Positions 1 to 10,753 of a stretch of DNA of 64,000 bases are shown piece after piece (the first letter of the stretch is position 1; every line of letters begins with the position of its first letter). Source of the DNA: Carnegiea gigantea. Lineage: Eukaryota > Streptophyta > Magnoliopsida > Caryophyllales > Cactaceae. The notes under the pieces are model-generated. The model saw only the letters and a program-made list of their open reading frames with translations, was not told the DNA's origin and did not search any database. The position numbers were made by a program, and so were the translations under genes. The stretch covers positions 1-64,000 of the forward strand of contig JAKOGI010002470.1 in assembly GCA_029747015.1 (NCBI GenBank). The letters are read 5' to 3'.

Positions 1-613
1 TTGCGAGGATTTGACTTTGAACTGTAGAGTATGGCTCATCATCTAACCCCATCAAGAATTGATGGATTTTATCTTCTTCCATGGTCTTTAGGATCTGCTC
101 TGCTACTCCGCACTTACAAGTTGGAATCTTTATGTAATTATCAAGCTCATTCCATAAGCCCATAAGCCTAGAAAAGAACTCGACAACCTCCTGATTGTTT
201 TGCTTGCATGAGGCTATCTCGGCCTTCAGTTTGTGAATCTTTGGGATATTGGCTATGGCGTACCGCTTCTTTATATTCTCCCAGAGTTTTTGAGCCGAGT
301 CTATGTACGCCACACTCTTATGTAGTTTTGGTTCAATTACATTCATTATCCATGATTGAATCATGGAATTCACCATCTCCCATGCATTGATCTCCGCCAT
401 GCTTTGACCCTCCGTTGCTTCTAGTTTTGTAATAGTCCCGTCAATAAATCCAAGTTTATTCTTGGATCGTAGAGACGTCCTGACTGCACTCTCCCATAGC
501 TCATAATTTTTCCCATCAAATTTTATTGATGTTATGATTGCCCCGGGAGAGTCAGACGGGTGAAGATAGTAGGGGCTTTGGTTATCAATTACAAAGGTTT
601 GATCTTTGGTCAT
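1..613 (-). mobile_element. Copia-type gag, open reading frame running off the left edge
   Basis: Reading the minus strand from an ATG at 613 gives about 204 codons without a stop, continuing past base 1. The N-terminus has the HPSDSPG...FDGKNYELWE pattern of the Copia gag N-terminal domain (Retrotran_gag_3-like). It is followed by a UBN2/gag_2-like region (SAQKLWENIKKRYA, FFSRLMGLWNELDNYI, FLMGLDDEPY). Gag forms the particle that packages the element RNA. A degenerate primer site and LTR lie just upstream (668-877), so this is the 5' end of a Copia element oriented leftwards. The intact frame suggests a fairly young copy. The pol region would lie outside the window. The family call is firm; whether the element is intact is unknown. 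Confidence 0.85.
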
Positions 614-667
614 GATGTTTGGCAAAGAGGGGCTCGACTGTTGGGTGTGCTGAATGGGTGTCCCAGA

Positions 668-877
668 TGCTCTTATACCATATAATAACAAATTCAAGGA
701 AGTTCAATGTATTAGAGATTGCTTCATCTCTCCTCTGTCGTGTACCCGTGTGGTATTTATATACAAGCACATAAAGCCCAAAATACAAAGAAACTAACCC
801 TAGCTGAATATACAAGTTTCCTATTCTAAGTCAAAGAACTTTGCTAAATAAATATTTACAAGATTTATTTCCTAATA
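668..877 (-). mobile_element. Degenerate 5' LTR and primer-binding site of the left-edge Copia
   Basis: On the minus strand, TGGTATAAGAGC at 668-680 resembles the tRNA-iMet primer site TGGTATCAGAGC with one change. The roughly 197 bp upstream of it (681-877) holds a TATA-like TATATAAATA and the polar composition of a short Copia LTR. It appears to begin TATTAGGAAA (for TGTTAGGAAA) and end TTATTATA, so both TG/CA ends look changed. No second LTR is in the window, so the boundaries are inferred. Confidence 0.5.
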
Positions 878-1185
878 GAAAGTGTGGCGTTATTTTGAAA
901 ATGTAGGAATGATGTCCACGATTTGAGGCTAGGCTTCCAAGAATGGATCTATAGGAATATTCAGTAAATGACAAGTAACACAACGGAGCCCACAAGGTTC
1001 ATGATCATCCTTTGGAGGCTATGGCGCTGAAGAAATGCCATGTGTTTTGAGAGGCAAGTTGATATTCCCTTTGATAAGGTGGGTTTCCTTTATACAAGGT
1101 TTGAAGAGACATTAAAAGTGTTAGCTGCTAAGGAGGTGTGGCAGAATCAAATAATGCATGGGAAAAAGAGGTTCTTGTGGGCTCG
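878..1185. other. Intergenic stretch, nothing recognised
   Basis: No reading frame or RNA structure could be supported. The last 100 bases may be upstream LINE sequence belonging to the RNase H relic that follows. Confidence 0.4.
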
Positions 1186-1655
1186 GAACCTCCCCCAGTG
1201 GAGTGGATAGCTTCGAATATTGATGGCACCTCCAAGAACAACCCTCGCACGACGGGCGGTGGGGGTGTTTTTTGTGGTTGGCGAGGGAATGGCTAGGGCG
1301 TTATGCCGAAAGAATGGGTCTTCGTTCTTCGGTAAGAGCAGAGCAGTGTGCTGTTTTGCGACGGTTAGTTATAGCGAAAAAGAAACGGTATAAGAAACTC
1401 ATACTTAATATTCATTCTTGTGGTGCGGATGTTAAGGGGGAACATGGTTAATAATGCTCAACATGAAGCAATTGTTTAAATGTGTAAGGGACTGATCAAT
1501 GAACTAGATTGGGAGATGGTAATTGCACAGGCAAACCAAGTTGTCGGTGCATTTGCTAATATAGGAGCTTCACTTAGTTGTGATTTTGTATTTTTTATGA
1601 CCCTCCAATTGAGGTTTCTGAATTACTGTTTGCGGATAGTACAGGGTCTAAGTTT
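1186..1655 (+). pseudogene. LINE RNase H domain relic
   Basis: Translated fragments in different frames follow, in order, the RNase H domain (RVT_3 type) at the C-terminus of plant L1-like LINEs. These are EWIASNIDGTSKNNPRTTGG with the first catalytic Asp context, then RSSVRAEQCAVLRRLVIAKK, then NELDWEMVIAQANQVVGAFA near 1500-1545, then DPPIEVSELLFADSTG. Several frameshifts and stops (for example TAG near 1292 and TAA near 1450) break the frame. No poly(A) tail or target duplication was found, so this is an old truncated fragment. Confidence 0.65.
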
Positions 1656-3054
1656 TCAAGATCCATTAGAATTAATAAAGTATATATTGAGGTTCTACAC
1701 CCAACAACAGGTATAAAAGAGTTCACTAACTGCATTATGTTCCTTTTATACATCTTCCAAACTAGTTATCCCTATTAGATTATTACAAGATGAAAATGAA
1801 AAAAAATAAAAGAGGTCCTTATGGTGTCACATAAATATTATGCCTTTTTTTAATCCCCCTTTAATTAGCAAAAACCTAAGTCATCACTTGATTTTCAAAA
1901 GCTAACAAATCCAATAAGAGGATAAGAACAACCTAAACTTATATCGAGTGATATTTGAACCTTCAAGTTCTTTCTTAATAGAAGGACATTTACCTCTTAT
2001 TAAAGTGACTTTTTTTTTACACTATGACATCGATAGAAGCATTAATGTCGTCAAATGTTTAGTTAATTAATTATTTAACATGACCAAATGTCACATTGAT
2101 ACTAATATATTTACAGTTATATGTAACTAAAATAAGATAGCAAACAACTTTGAAAAGAAATAATTCTACCAAATATAACATAAATCTTACCCACATATAT
2201 ATACATTGAAAAGGATGGACATATGAGCATAAAAAAACAAAGGGATTTGGATGAGTAAGCTTAGGTTAGAGATTAGTCCATGTTAACCCAAATCTTACAA
2301 ACTAAATTTTATCCAATAGTTTACACAAATTTAATTTTTTTTTAAGCTAATACCATGTCATGATCTTTTTTCCTCCGGATCAGCGTATTTTTTTTGTGTG
2401 CACTATTTTTTTTTTCACAGTTATGGTTTTTTAATTATTATACAATAAAAAGTACAAATGTACTAGTAGTATGAAAATCTGAAAATTACTTTTGTGCCTT
2501 TTTTGGGAGACAGAACATTTATTTCAAAGATGGTTAAAAATGGGAATGAATAACACTTTCGTAAGACCAAGGCAGAGCTATCCAAACCACCCTTGCTTGA
2601 TCGAAGTTGAAACGGCTCCTTTTTTCCTTTTTTTTTTTTTTTTTGGGTTTGGTCCCTGAGCTATCAACGCTGCCTTTCTGTGTTTCTTCCGTTGACTTTC
2701 TCTCTGTCAAATTTGTCTTGGAATGACTTTTTATTTTATATACAGAGGAGAGAGAAAATAGAGAAGAAGAAGAAGCCATTGATAGGAGTGAAGAAACAGA
2801 GAGAGCACTAATCCACACGCGAAACCCACATACAGAGAAAAAGAAAGTGAAAAGGGGTGGCATCATTTTTGACCAAACTGGTTCCTTGTCATTGAAATTT
2901 GCAAGTGTGTCAGCTACTATTCTGCTGATTTTCTTATATTTTAAACGACCCTTCTTCTTCTTCTTGTCATCTCCCCCCCCCCCAAACTTTTGTTAAAAAG
3001 TGTTTCCTGTATCTTACATTTTCTCTGGATTATCACATGCAGGGAGAGGAAGAA
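1656..3054. other. Upstream intergenic region of the HD-ZIP gene
   Basis: AT-rich sequence with homopolymer runs and no supported gene. An antisense open frame near 2534-2866 is low complexity (Ser and Lys runs) and was not accepted. A TATA-like TTTTATATAC near 2735 is a possible alternative promoter. No clear L1-box (TAAATGYA) was found by eye. Confidence 0.4.
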
Positions 3055-3647
3055 AAATAAATATAAAATGTCCTCGAATCTTTGACAATTTGCACTCCTA
3101 ACACACTCTGCACTCTCACAACCTATCTAATTTTCATTTCTCTATTCTGGGTTTTTCCTCCATTTTTTTTTTTCTCCTGGAGACAGAGAAGGAGATTTAT
3201 CCGTATTTGGTGACTGCGGGTTTGTGTCAAAGAAGCAAGCGTTGGTGTTGAAATGGTACTGAGCATTTTCTGAGGCATCCTGATGCAATCCAAACAAAAC
3301 CCACAAAAAAGTTTTCAATGTTTTGGGTTTCTGGAGTAACTCTTCGTTTACTCTCCAGCTTTTCCCTGTTTCATACTCTCCTTTTCTTTTTCTTTTTTTG
3401 GGGGGAGGGGGGGAGGGGAAGGGAGGTTCAAGGGTTTGTGACTTAAACTCTTGTATTCCTCAGCATTTTTTTAAAAAAGGCAAAATGTAGAGTAAATTCT
3501 TCACCATTGTGTATGAAGAAAACCCGTGAATCTTTATCCCCTTTCATTGGTTTTGTGTTTTTTCCCCCCATCGTTGATTTTGGGGTTCATCATAGATGCT
3601 TCTGGTATTTTGTTTATTTTTTTGGGTGCGTGGATTTGCAGGGTGAA
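3055..3647 (+). promoter_or_regulatory. Putative core promoter, 5' UTR and 5' UTR intron of the HD-ZIP IV gene
   Basis: A TATA-like AAATAAATATAAAATG lies at about 3055-3070. It is followed by CT-rich, leader-like sequence (3090-3180). A TTTGCAG acceptor at 3635-3641 ends just before GGTGAAATGG, so the start codon at 3648 sits a few bases into an exon, implying a 5' UTR intron whose donor I could not fix. The leader holds four G runs (3400-3405, 3407-3413, 3415-3418, 3421-3423), a possible G-quadruplex. Confidence 0.4.
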
Positions 3648-6600
3648 ATGGAGGGGCAAGGAGAAATGGGGTGTTATGGAGATCCATTTGGCCCAGAAAA
3701 CATAATGGGAGAAGACGGAGAGGATTCTGGGAGTGGCAACTATGACACTGTCTCTATGGAGGATCATCACGAGGGAGCATCTGAGAATAATAGAAGAATA
3801 AGGAGAAAGAGATACCATAGGCACACCCCTCAGCAGATTCAAGAACTTGAAAAGTAATTTCTCTGCTTAAAAACAATGTTATTTTTTGTTGTAATGCAAC
3901 TCAATTTTTCTTGGCGAAGATTCAAATTTACCCTTCATTAAAATGGTATCTGAAAAGGGTGGGCTCATGTGGAGAATTTTTTTTTTTTTGGGGGGGGGGG
4001 GGAGATAGTGTTTAATGCGGAAATTAAATGAGTTGGTAGAATGTTTTGTTAGTTAGTCTAATCTCTATCATTATTGGGAAGTTGGTTTGGGATAAGACTA
4101 ATTCTCTCTGTCTTTTTATGGATGCTAGTTTCTTTAAGAACTGTGCTCACCCAGATGAGAAGCAAAGGCTGGAGCTTGGAAGGAGACTTGGGTTGGAGAG
4201 CAGGCAGGTTAAGTTTTGGTTTCAGAATCGTCGAACTCAGATGAAGGTAATTCACATTGCGTAAATTTTGTATTTTTTGTGCTGTGAATTTGTTAATGAA
4301 AGCGGAGAAATTAACTTTTTGATATGCCAATTGATGGAAGAACAGACACAGATGGAACGACATGAAAATGTAGTTCTTAAGCAAGAATATGATAAGCTTC
4401 GGGTTGAGAACATGGCATTGAAAGATGCTTTGAGAAACCCACGTTGCCAAAATTGTGGGGGTCCTGCTGTCCTTGGGGAACTATCTATGGACGATCACCA
4501 CCTTAGGATTGAGAATGCCCGTCTGAGGGATGAATTGTCCCGGGTTTGTGCTATAGCAGGGAAGTTCTTAGGGAAGCCTATATCTGATTTGCCTCCGGGT
4601 TCAACTTCATCCCTGTCTCCAAACTCCAATCTGGAGCTATCCATGGGAAGGGGCGGGTTAAATGGCATAATGGGTGCACCTGCCCCGTTTTCCATGGGGC
4701 TTAACCTCGACAATGGGCTTTCAGGCAACTCTCCTTTGGCATCTACATTGACTGGCTCTATGAGCAGCGAGTATGAGAAGACAGTGTTCATGCAAGCTGC
4801 AATGGCTGCTATGGATGAACTGCTTGCCATGGCTCAGACTGATAATCCCCTGTGGTTTAAAGGATTGGATGGGGGTAAGGAAGCACTAAATCATGATGAA
4901 TATGTGAACAAGTTCTCCCCTTTGAGGGGGACAAAACCCTGTGGCTTCATAACTGATGCTACAAGGGAGACAGGTTCAGTTTTCATCACCAGCTTGGAGC
5001 TTGTGGAAACAATGATGTCCCCGGTAAGCATTATCTATCGCTCTTGAACTCAGAGAAAATATCTTTTTGTCCTAATTGAATTTTTATTGGCATTTTCTAT
5101 TTTGTCATGGCAATGTTTCTCGCCAATATTTGCGTCAAAATATGTTGGAATTTGTCTACAAGTCGAAAGTTGCCAGTATTCTTTCGTATAGCCTTTGTAG
5201 ATATTGTCTAACAAGATAGCTGATGTCTGTTGTTTCCTATAGAAGATTTTGCTCAATTTTTCAAGGTAGTAACTATTGAAAATTTTGTTCTATTCTGTAC
5301 TAACTTAAGCTGAAGGCTTCACATGTTGCTAGTCATTTTGCTTCTGCAAGATGTTATACCACACTGCTTTTGTTGCTTTATATTGTTATGTTGTTATTTG
5401 GGCAGAGCCGCATATAATCTAAGAGTGAGCTATTAATTTGAAGTTGTTTTGATGGTTCCAATTGATCAGAGCCTATGGCAAGACATGTTTCCTTGTTTGG
5501 TTGGCAAAGCCAATACGGTTGAGGTTCTTTTCCGCAGTGTTGGTGGGACCCGAGATGGTGAACTGCAATTGGTATGTGCAGCTGTTATTTTCTTTCCCCC
5601 TCGTTCTATAGTTTTGGAACTTAAACGTTATGCCATCTCATTGTAGATGAACGCAGAGTTTGTATTTCCCTCACCATTTATGCCTGTCCGACAAGAGAAG
5701 ATCTTGCGATTCTGTAAGCAGCATTCAGAAGGCATGTGGGCCGTGGTTGATGTTTCTGTTGACACTATACCGGAATTGCCCTTTCAAGGATCATCCATGA
5801 AATGGAGGAGACTACCTTCTGGTTGTATAGTGCAAGATGTTTCCAATGGCTATTCGTTGGTAATTACTTATCAAACCCTATTAATGGTTATGTTATTTGA
5901 TCGCTGCATTTCACTTCAAGACTTCAAGTACCTATGTCAGACACTTATCATTTTGACATGGCAATTTGGTTGAGTTCTACACTTCAGTGCATTTTGTTCA
6001 TGGCAATTTGGTTCTTTTCTAAAGGAAGTTCTTTTTTGATATTTCTAAAAGCCTGGAATAGTTGCAACCTTTTTGGCACAACTAAGATCTAAGAATTAAT
6101 GGGATGATAAGCTTTTAGAATCTGGGCTTAATGACCTTTGGACCATTATGTTGATAACATTTTTGTCTTACATAAAACTTTTTCCCCCCCCTTGATAGTT
6201 GACAACAAAGGTGGCATATTGCGCAGGATTTCTATGAATTGGAGAAAGTTTAGGATTTCCTCAGATTCTTAATTTGCACGCCTTGTTCATTTGGTTATGT
6301 GGTAGATGCTTCTTCGAACTACGAAGGCGGGAGTTGCTTATTGTCTTTGCTTGTTAAATCTATTATTATTTTTCATTATTGATGAGGACAGGAAGGGTTT
6401 TCCCTCCTTTGTGATATTAGCTGGAGCTTAATAGTTTTTAAAGCCTAGGAAATCACAGCCTTGAGTGCTACATAAATTAAGCAAATGATGTTTCTATTCT
6501 GATTCATGTCCTTATTTTAATTAGCTTTGTATTATCCAAGAACTGGATTTGGGTTTTAATATGCCGCCTTGGTCCTTGTAATGCGACCGTGCACCTTCTG

Positions 6601-8815
6601 TCCTTCTATGTAGCTTCCATTTTTATTCTCCTAATGGCAAAAAGGAAAAACCACCCCAGAAATACTTGTCAAACTTAATCCATTTTGTTATCACAAGGAT
6701 TTGTCTGCAAGCAGCATCATATCTTGCTCTTTTTTACCTTATCTGCGATCCCCCCCCCCCCCCAAAAAAAAATAAACAAAAAGAAGGAAAAAGACAAAGA
6801 CCAATCTGGTCCTCTAGACTTCTAGCAATTTCTCCTAGAATGTCAAATGTGCACATTGAATGCATAAACGACATTATTCATGTGTGGATGTATTCATTGT
6901 TATTGCACATTTGGCAAGCAAAATTTGGACTGTAGTGGCCTGCAAATGTGTCCTTGCCCGTAAGCCTTAGGCATTGCTTGGAAATCTAAATTTTTAATAC
7001 CTAGCAAAATGGTTAAGTTTAGAGTGGTCACAGCAGGCCCATGGATAGTCAGTTGGTCATTCGGATCTGCTGATATGTTCATGGAGAGAATGTGCAGGCA
7101 ATATAGGCCAGGCAGATTACTTGTCAGTTCTGTTTAGCCGATTAGTTTCGGCATGAGCGAAAATCAGTTGCCTTTTCTGGGTCTAGTTTGGGTTGGATGC
7201 AGAGGTCGGTTTTTTTCATGTCTCATCACTCCAGACATGACCATAGGTCCATAAGAATAACCTTCCACTTGAACTCAATTTCTACATACATGAGTGACAG
7301 ACCTTGTGACATAGTAAGTTTCAGTGTTTAAAAAGCAAGTATTTCACTTAAGAAAGAAGTGTGTGTTGGCATATTTTGGTCTCAACTCTGGCGTAACATG
7401 ACTGAGTTTCAGGTTACCTGGATTGAACATGTCGAGTATGATGAAAGTTGTACTCACCAATTGTATCGCCCATTGATGAGGTCTGGATTAGCCTTTGGTG
7501 CTCAAAGGTGGCTCGCCACTCTCCAGAGGGAACGTGAATGTGCAGCCATTTTCATGTCCGCTATGATTACCCCTGAAAACAACTCAGGTCCCCTGCCCCC
7601 CAATCTTTGCTCTTCGCCTTCATGTCATTGAACTGCTTAAAACCTCCCTTCTTTCCTTTCCCCAATTTCATTGCATTTCTTTTATTGCAGCAGTACGAGT
7701 AATAGCTCTAGAGGGGAGGAGGAGCATCTTGAAGCTCACAAGGCGCATAAGCAGCAACTTCTGCTCAGGTCTCTGTCGTTCATCTTCTCGGCGGTGGGAG
7801 AGGCTGCAGGTGGGGGCTTTGGCGGCTGATGTGTGTGTGATGAGCCGGGTGAGCATAAATGAGCCTGGGGAGCCCTCAGGTGTGGTGCTGAGTGCTTCAA
7901 CATCGGTTTGGATTCCTGTGCCTAGGCAACACCTCTTTGACTTCTTACGTGATGAGAAACTACGTGGCAAATGGGACATCTTAGCCAATGGTGGATCTTT
8001 GGAAGTGGTGGCATGCCTCTCCAAGAGCCATGACAGAACCAATTGTGTTTCCGTCTTCTGCCCTCCTGTGAGTAGAGACTGAGTGTCACTTTTATAGTCA
8101 AAGAGCATACGCCTATGTGTTACCATGGAGTAGTTTACGTAGAGGAACTTTGAGTGTTTTTTGGCGGAGGCATTTCTGAGGGAGATGGGCGGAAAAGTAA
8201 ACCTAACAATATTATGCATTGTTGTGACTTAATAAACTGCTCTGCATATGATAACCTGACCTGAACCCAACTTCAACAGAGGCCCGAAACCATGCAATCC
8301 TATTTTGGGCTCAAAACTCTTGCTACATTGACCCAAAACTATACATCTGTTTGACAAGCTTATTGTGCTAGTCTAGTTTTATGGCCATCTATTTTACATT
8401 AAAATTGAAGAGAATAAAAATCTGAGCCCTCTGGTTTGACAACTTTGTGCAGGCTGCACCGCCCAGGGAGAGTAACATGCTGATACTACAGGAGTCATGG
8501 ACAGACCGAACAGGTTCATTTGTAGTGTATGCTCCAGTTGACTCAGTGTCTATGGAGTCAGTCATGAGGGGTGGAGATTCTGACTATCTGGCTCTTCTGC
8601 CCTCGGGTTTTGCAATATCTGATGGACCACTACCTGCTAACTTACCTACTGAAATGAACAATTCACATGAAGGCGCATCTGTACTTACTTTAGGCTTCCA
8701 GATTCTGGTCAGCAGTCTTCCTACAGCAAAGCTCACTGTGGAATCAATTGACACTGTGAACCGCCTCCTCTCCTGCACCATTCAGAAGATCAGGGACTCT
8801 CTTGGTGCCAATTGA
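3648..8815 (+). CDS. Class IV HD-ZIP transcription factor, ANL2/HDG1-like, eight coding exons
   Basis: Coding exons: 3648-3853, 4129-4246, 4346-5023, 5470-5571, 5647-5859, 7413-7587, 7691-8067 and 8453-8815. They join in frame with GT-AG introns to 743 residues ending TGA. The homeodomain is residues 49-108 ([21 protein letters not shown] at 99-104). The plant-specific zipper-loop-zipper starts at about 109, with CQNC at 142-145. A START domain spans about 253-485, followed by the HD-START-associated region. Family members act in the nucleus, bind L1-box-like sites and control epidermal or subepidermal cell identity and pigmentation. Motifs such as [27 protein letters not shown] and [11 protein letters not shown] place it nearest ANL2/HDG1, but its N-terminus is short (48 residues before the homeodomain) and the family's usual LQRQCE reads LQRERE. 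The start is chosen after the 3641 acceptor; an upstream in-frame ATG at 3507 would lie in the intron. No lesion is seen. Exact orthology is inferred. Confidence 0.93.
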
Positions 8816-9500
8816 ACTAACCTTTTGTTGTCAGATCTTTTCCCCATCCAGAATGAATGGAAACAGTGTATATGACATAGGAAAACATCACAGGAAGCAG
8901 TTATGAGTCAAGAACGAACCTCGGGCAACTTCCAGCTGATATCCTGCTGAATTCAGGCTCTGGTTCGGGTATTGACTCATTTGACCGGGTTTAGGTAAGA
9001 GCTTGAATTAAGTATCAAACAGTGAGGTAGTTTTATTTTTTCAATTAAAGCTATTTAGGATACAAGACAGCGCCTGGAGACAAAAAGGCAGTTTATTTTG
9101 AGATTGCTGCTGTCAAATTTTCTTGATATTCTTGCAAGTTTTGCAATTTGATAGTTCTGGTGTCCATAATCTTGGTGGCTTGTTTAACACGGCATTCATG
9201 TTCATGTATTTGTGATCTGCCCATTTTAGGTTTTATGCCTGTGAAGTTTGTCTTTGGTGTCTCTTTAGCTTGCTTTTTACTGGCTCCCCTTCTATGAACT
9301 CCTAACTTCAATCACTTTAGGTGCTTCATATACAGTATGTCCTAGGTAGCCGACAACCTCAAGGTCACACATAAGGAATTAAGAAAATGTTGTTAACTCT
9401 TAAAAGCAGTCTGATAAAAAGCAAAATCATTTAAGCAGTACCATTTATATGTATGTGTTTGCAGACATAATTTTATTGGTATGGGTACAGTTGAATTAGT
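8816..9500. other. 3' UTR of the HD-ZIP gene, then unassigned sequence
   Basis: The first 200-250 bases after the stop are probably 3' UTR; a weak AATTAAAG poly(A)-like signal lies near 9043. Beyond it no gene or repeat is recognised. Confidence 0.4.
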
Positions 9501-9924
9501 TCATTCACCGTGTTTCACCACATTGAGCATATATTTCGTTGCTAAGATCAACTGTTCATCATTCTTGAATTTTTCAGTCCTTCCAAGCGTGTAAGAAAGT
9601 GCACGGTTGCACAAATATCCAGCTTGGACAATCTTTTGACAACATGCTTCATCAACCAAAGAGGCCTTGTCGAAATGGCATTGAAAACTTGCTCTCTGCA
9701 TCACTTGGTGGTATTATGAATGCAATCACCCAAAAATTTATAGAAACCGGGTCATAGTCGTGGTGGCAGATTGGCAGAGGGAATCTGAACCGTGGGTACG
9801 TCGGTACTGGCTGTGTAAACTCCTTTGCGAACTCGTCTTCTTCTGGCACTTGGGCAACACACATTGAGGTGTGGAACACTATAACAAGCATGAAAGCAAA
9901 ACCTCCTATGAGTTTGTTTGCCAT
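9501..9924 (-). pseudogene. DD11/ECA1-like small secreted cysteine-rich protein, copy 1, broken
   Basis: An ATG at 9924 opens with a typical signal peptide (MANKLIGGFAFMLVIVF..., about 25 residues ending CVAQ). A cysteine pattern like the Prolamin_like/ECA1-gametogenesis-related family (DOWN-REGULATED IN DIF1 11) follows, but spread over three frames: PICHHD, then DCIHNTTK with a TGA before CREQVF, then FDKASLVDEACCQKIVQAGY and LCN. Comparison with copy 2 (46773-52631) shows a 1-bp loss at ATTTCGAC (ATTTTTGAC in copy 2), the stop, and an earlier shift. Family members are secreted proteins often expressed in the egg apparatus or pollen. Frame loss makes this a pseudogene unless undetected introns restore it. 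The family call rests on signal peptide, cysteine spacing and the CC motif. Confidence 0.6.
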
Positions 9925-10035
9925 CTTTTTTTTTTAATTTATAATTTTCTTTTTTAGCTAGCCAATATTTGCGTAAGGAATTACTCAAAGAGTTTGTATG
10001 AGATAAAGTAGAATATCAACCATCGTTATTTATAG
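9925..10035 (-). promoter_or_regulatory. Upstream region of DD11-like copy 1 with TATA box
   Basis: On the minus strand an ACTATAAATAAC TATA box lies at about 10025-10035, roughly 100 bp before the ATG. The GATATTCTAC and TTGGCTAGCTA stretches between them recur upstream of copy 2 (52640-52740), showing that the promoter-proximal part was duplicated together with the gene. Confidence 0.5.
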
Positions 10036-10037
10036 TC

Positions 10038-10745
10038 GGTCCGAGTCCTAACCCGGTGACCTTTAGCGCTTTGATTGACTCATATTGCAAAGCAAAGAGA
10101 CTGGATGAAGCATTCAAGCTTTACCATTTGATGACGGCGAGGGGTATATCTCCAGACTTGATTGTATGTGGTATACTTATTGGTGGTCTTTTTAAAGATG
10201 GAAAATTGGAAGTAGGGTCTTGCCTTCTGTCTGAAGCTTTAGAGAAGGGCTTCAAGTTAGATAGTGTTGTTTTTGGCTCGATTATGGATTCATATGTGAA
10301 GGTGGGGAAGCTGGAGAAGCTGATCGAGGCACACAACAGAATGCAGAGTGAAGGCATCCCATCTAGTATAGTTACTTGTGGCATTCTTATAAATGGGTTA
10401 TGCCAAGGTGGGCATGTGCTTGAGGCTTGCGGGGTGTTTGGTGAATATGTGAAGCGTGGTTTGGAGCCTTCCGTTATAGCCTACAGTAGTCTTATTGATG
10501 GCTTCTGCAATTTGGGAAATTTGAAAGAAGCCTTTATCTGGTACAGAAAGATGGTAGAAAATGGCCATGTTCCTGATCTTGTCATCGATTCCATAATTGT
10601 CAATGGTCTCAGCAAACAAGGGCGGATGCACGAAGCTCTTCAACTCTTCTTCCAGGCTGCAATGATGGGTATTCAACTTAACGTATATATACTTTTTAAC
10701 GCCTGGATTGATGGTTACTGCAGATTGTGCCAGATGACTATATGA
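10038..10745 (+). pseudogene. Pentatricopeptide repeat (PPR, P-class) gene fragment
   Basis: An open frame from about 10038 (GPSPNPVTFSALIDSYCK) to a TGA at 10743 contains six complete 35-residue P-class PPR motifs and the start of a seventh (FNAWIDGYCRLC). P-class PPR proteins bind organellar RNA, and this pattern resembles the Rf-like group. There is no start codon, transit peptide or N-terminal repeat, and the frame dies right after the seventh motif begins. The fragment abuts the promoter of the DD11-like pseudogene on the left and unrelated sequence on the right. It is a gene piece, not a complete gene, though the repeats themselves have no internal stop, suggesting recent origin. Confidence 0.8.
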
Positions 10746-10753
10746 GACCTACG

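Noticed and set aside
2534..2866. 110-residue minus-strand ORF
   Set aside because: Ser and Lys runs from homopolymers in the HD-ZIP upstream region; no domain.
3507..3647. Upstream in-frame ATG extending the HD-ZIP protein by 47 residues
   Set aside because: The extension is Phe-rich and ends at a TTTGCAG acceptor, so it is intronic.
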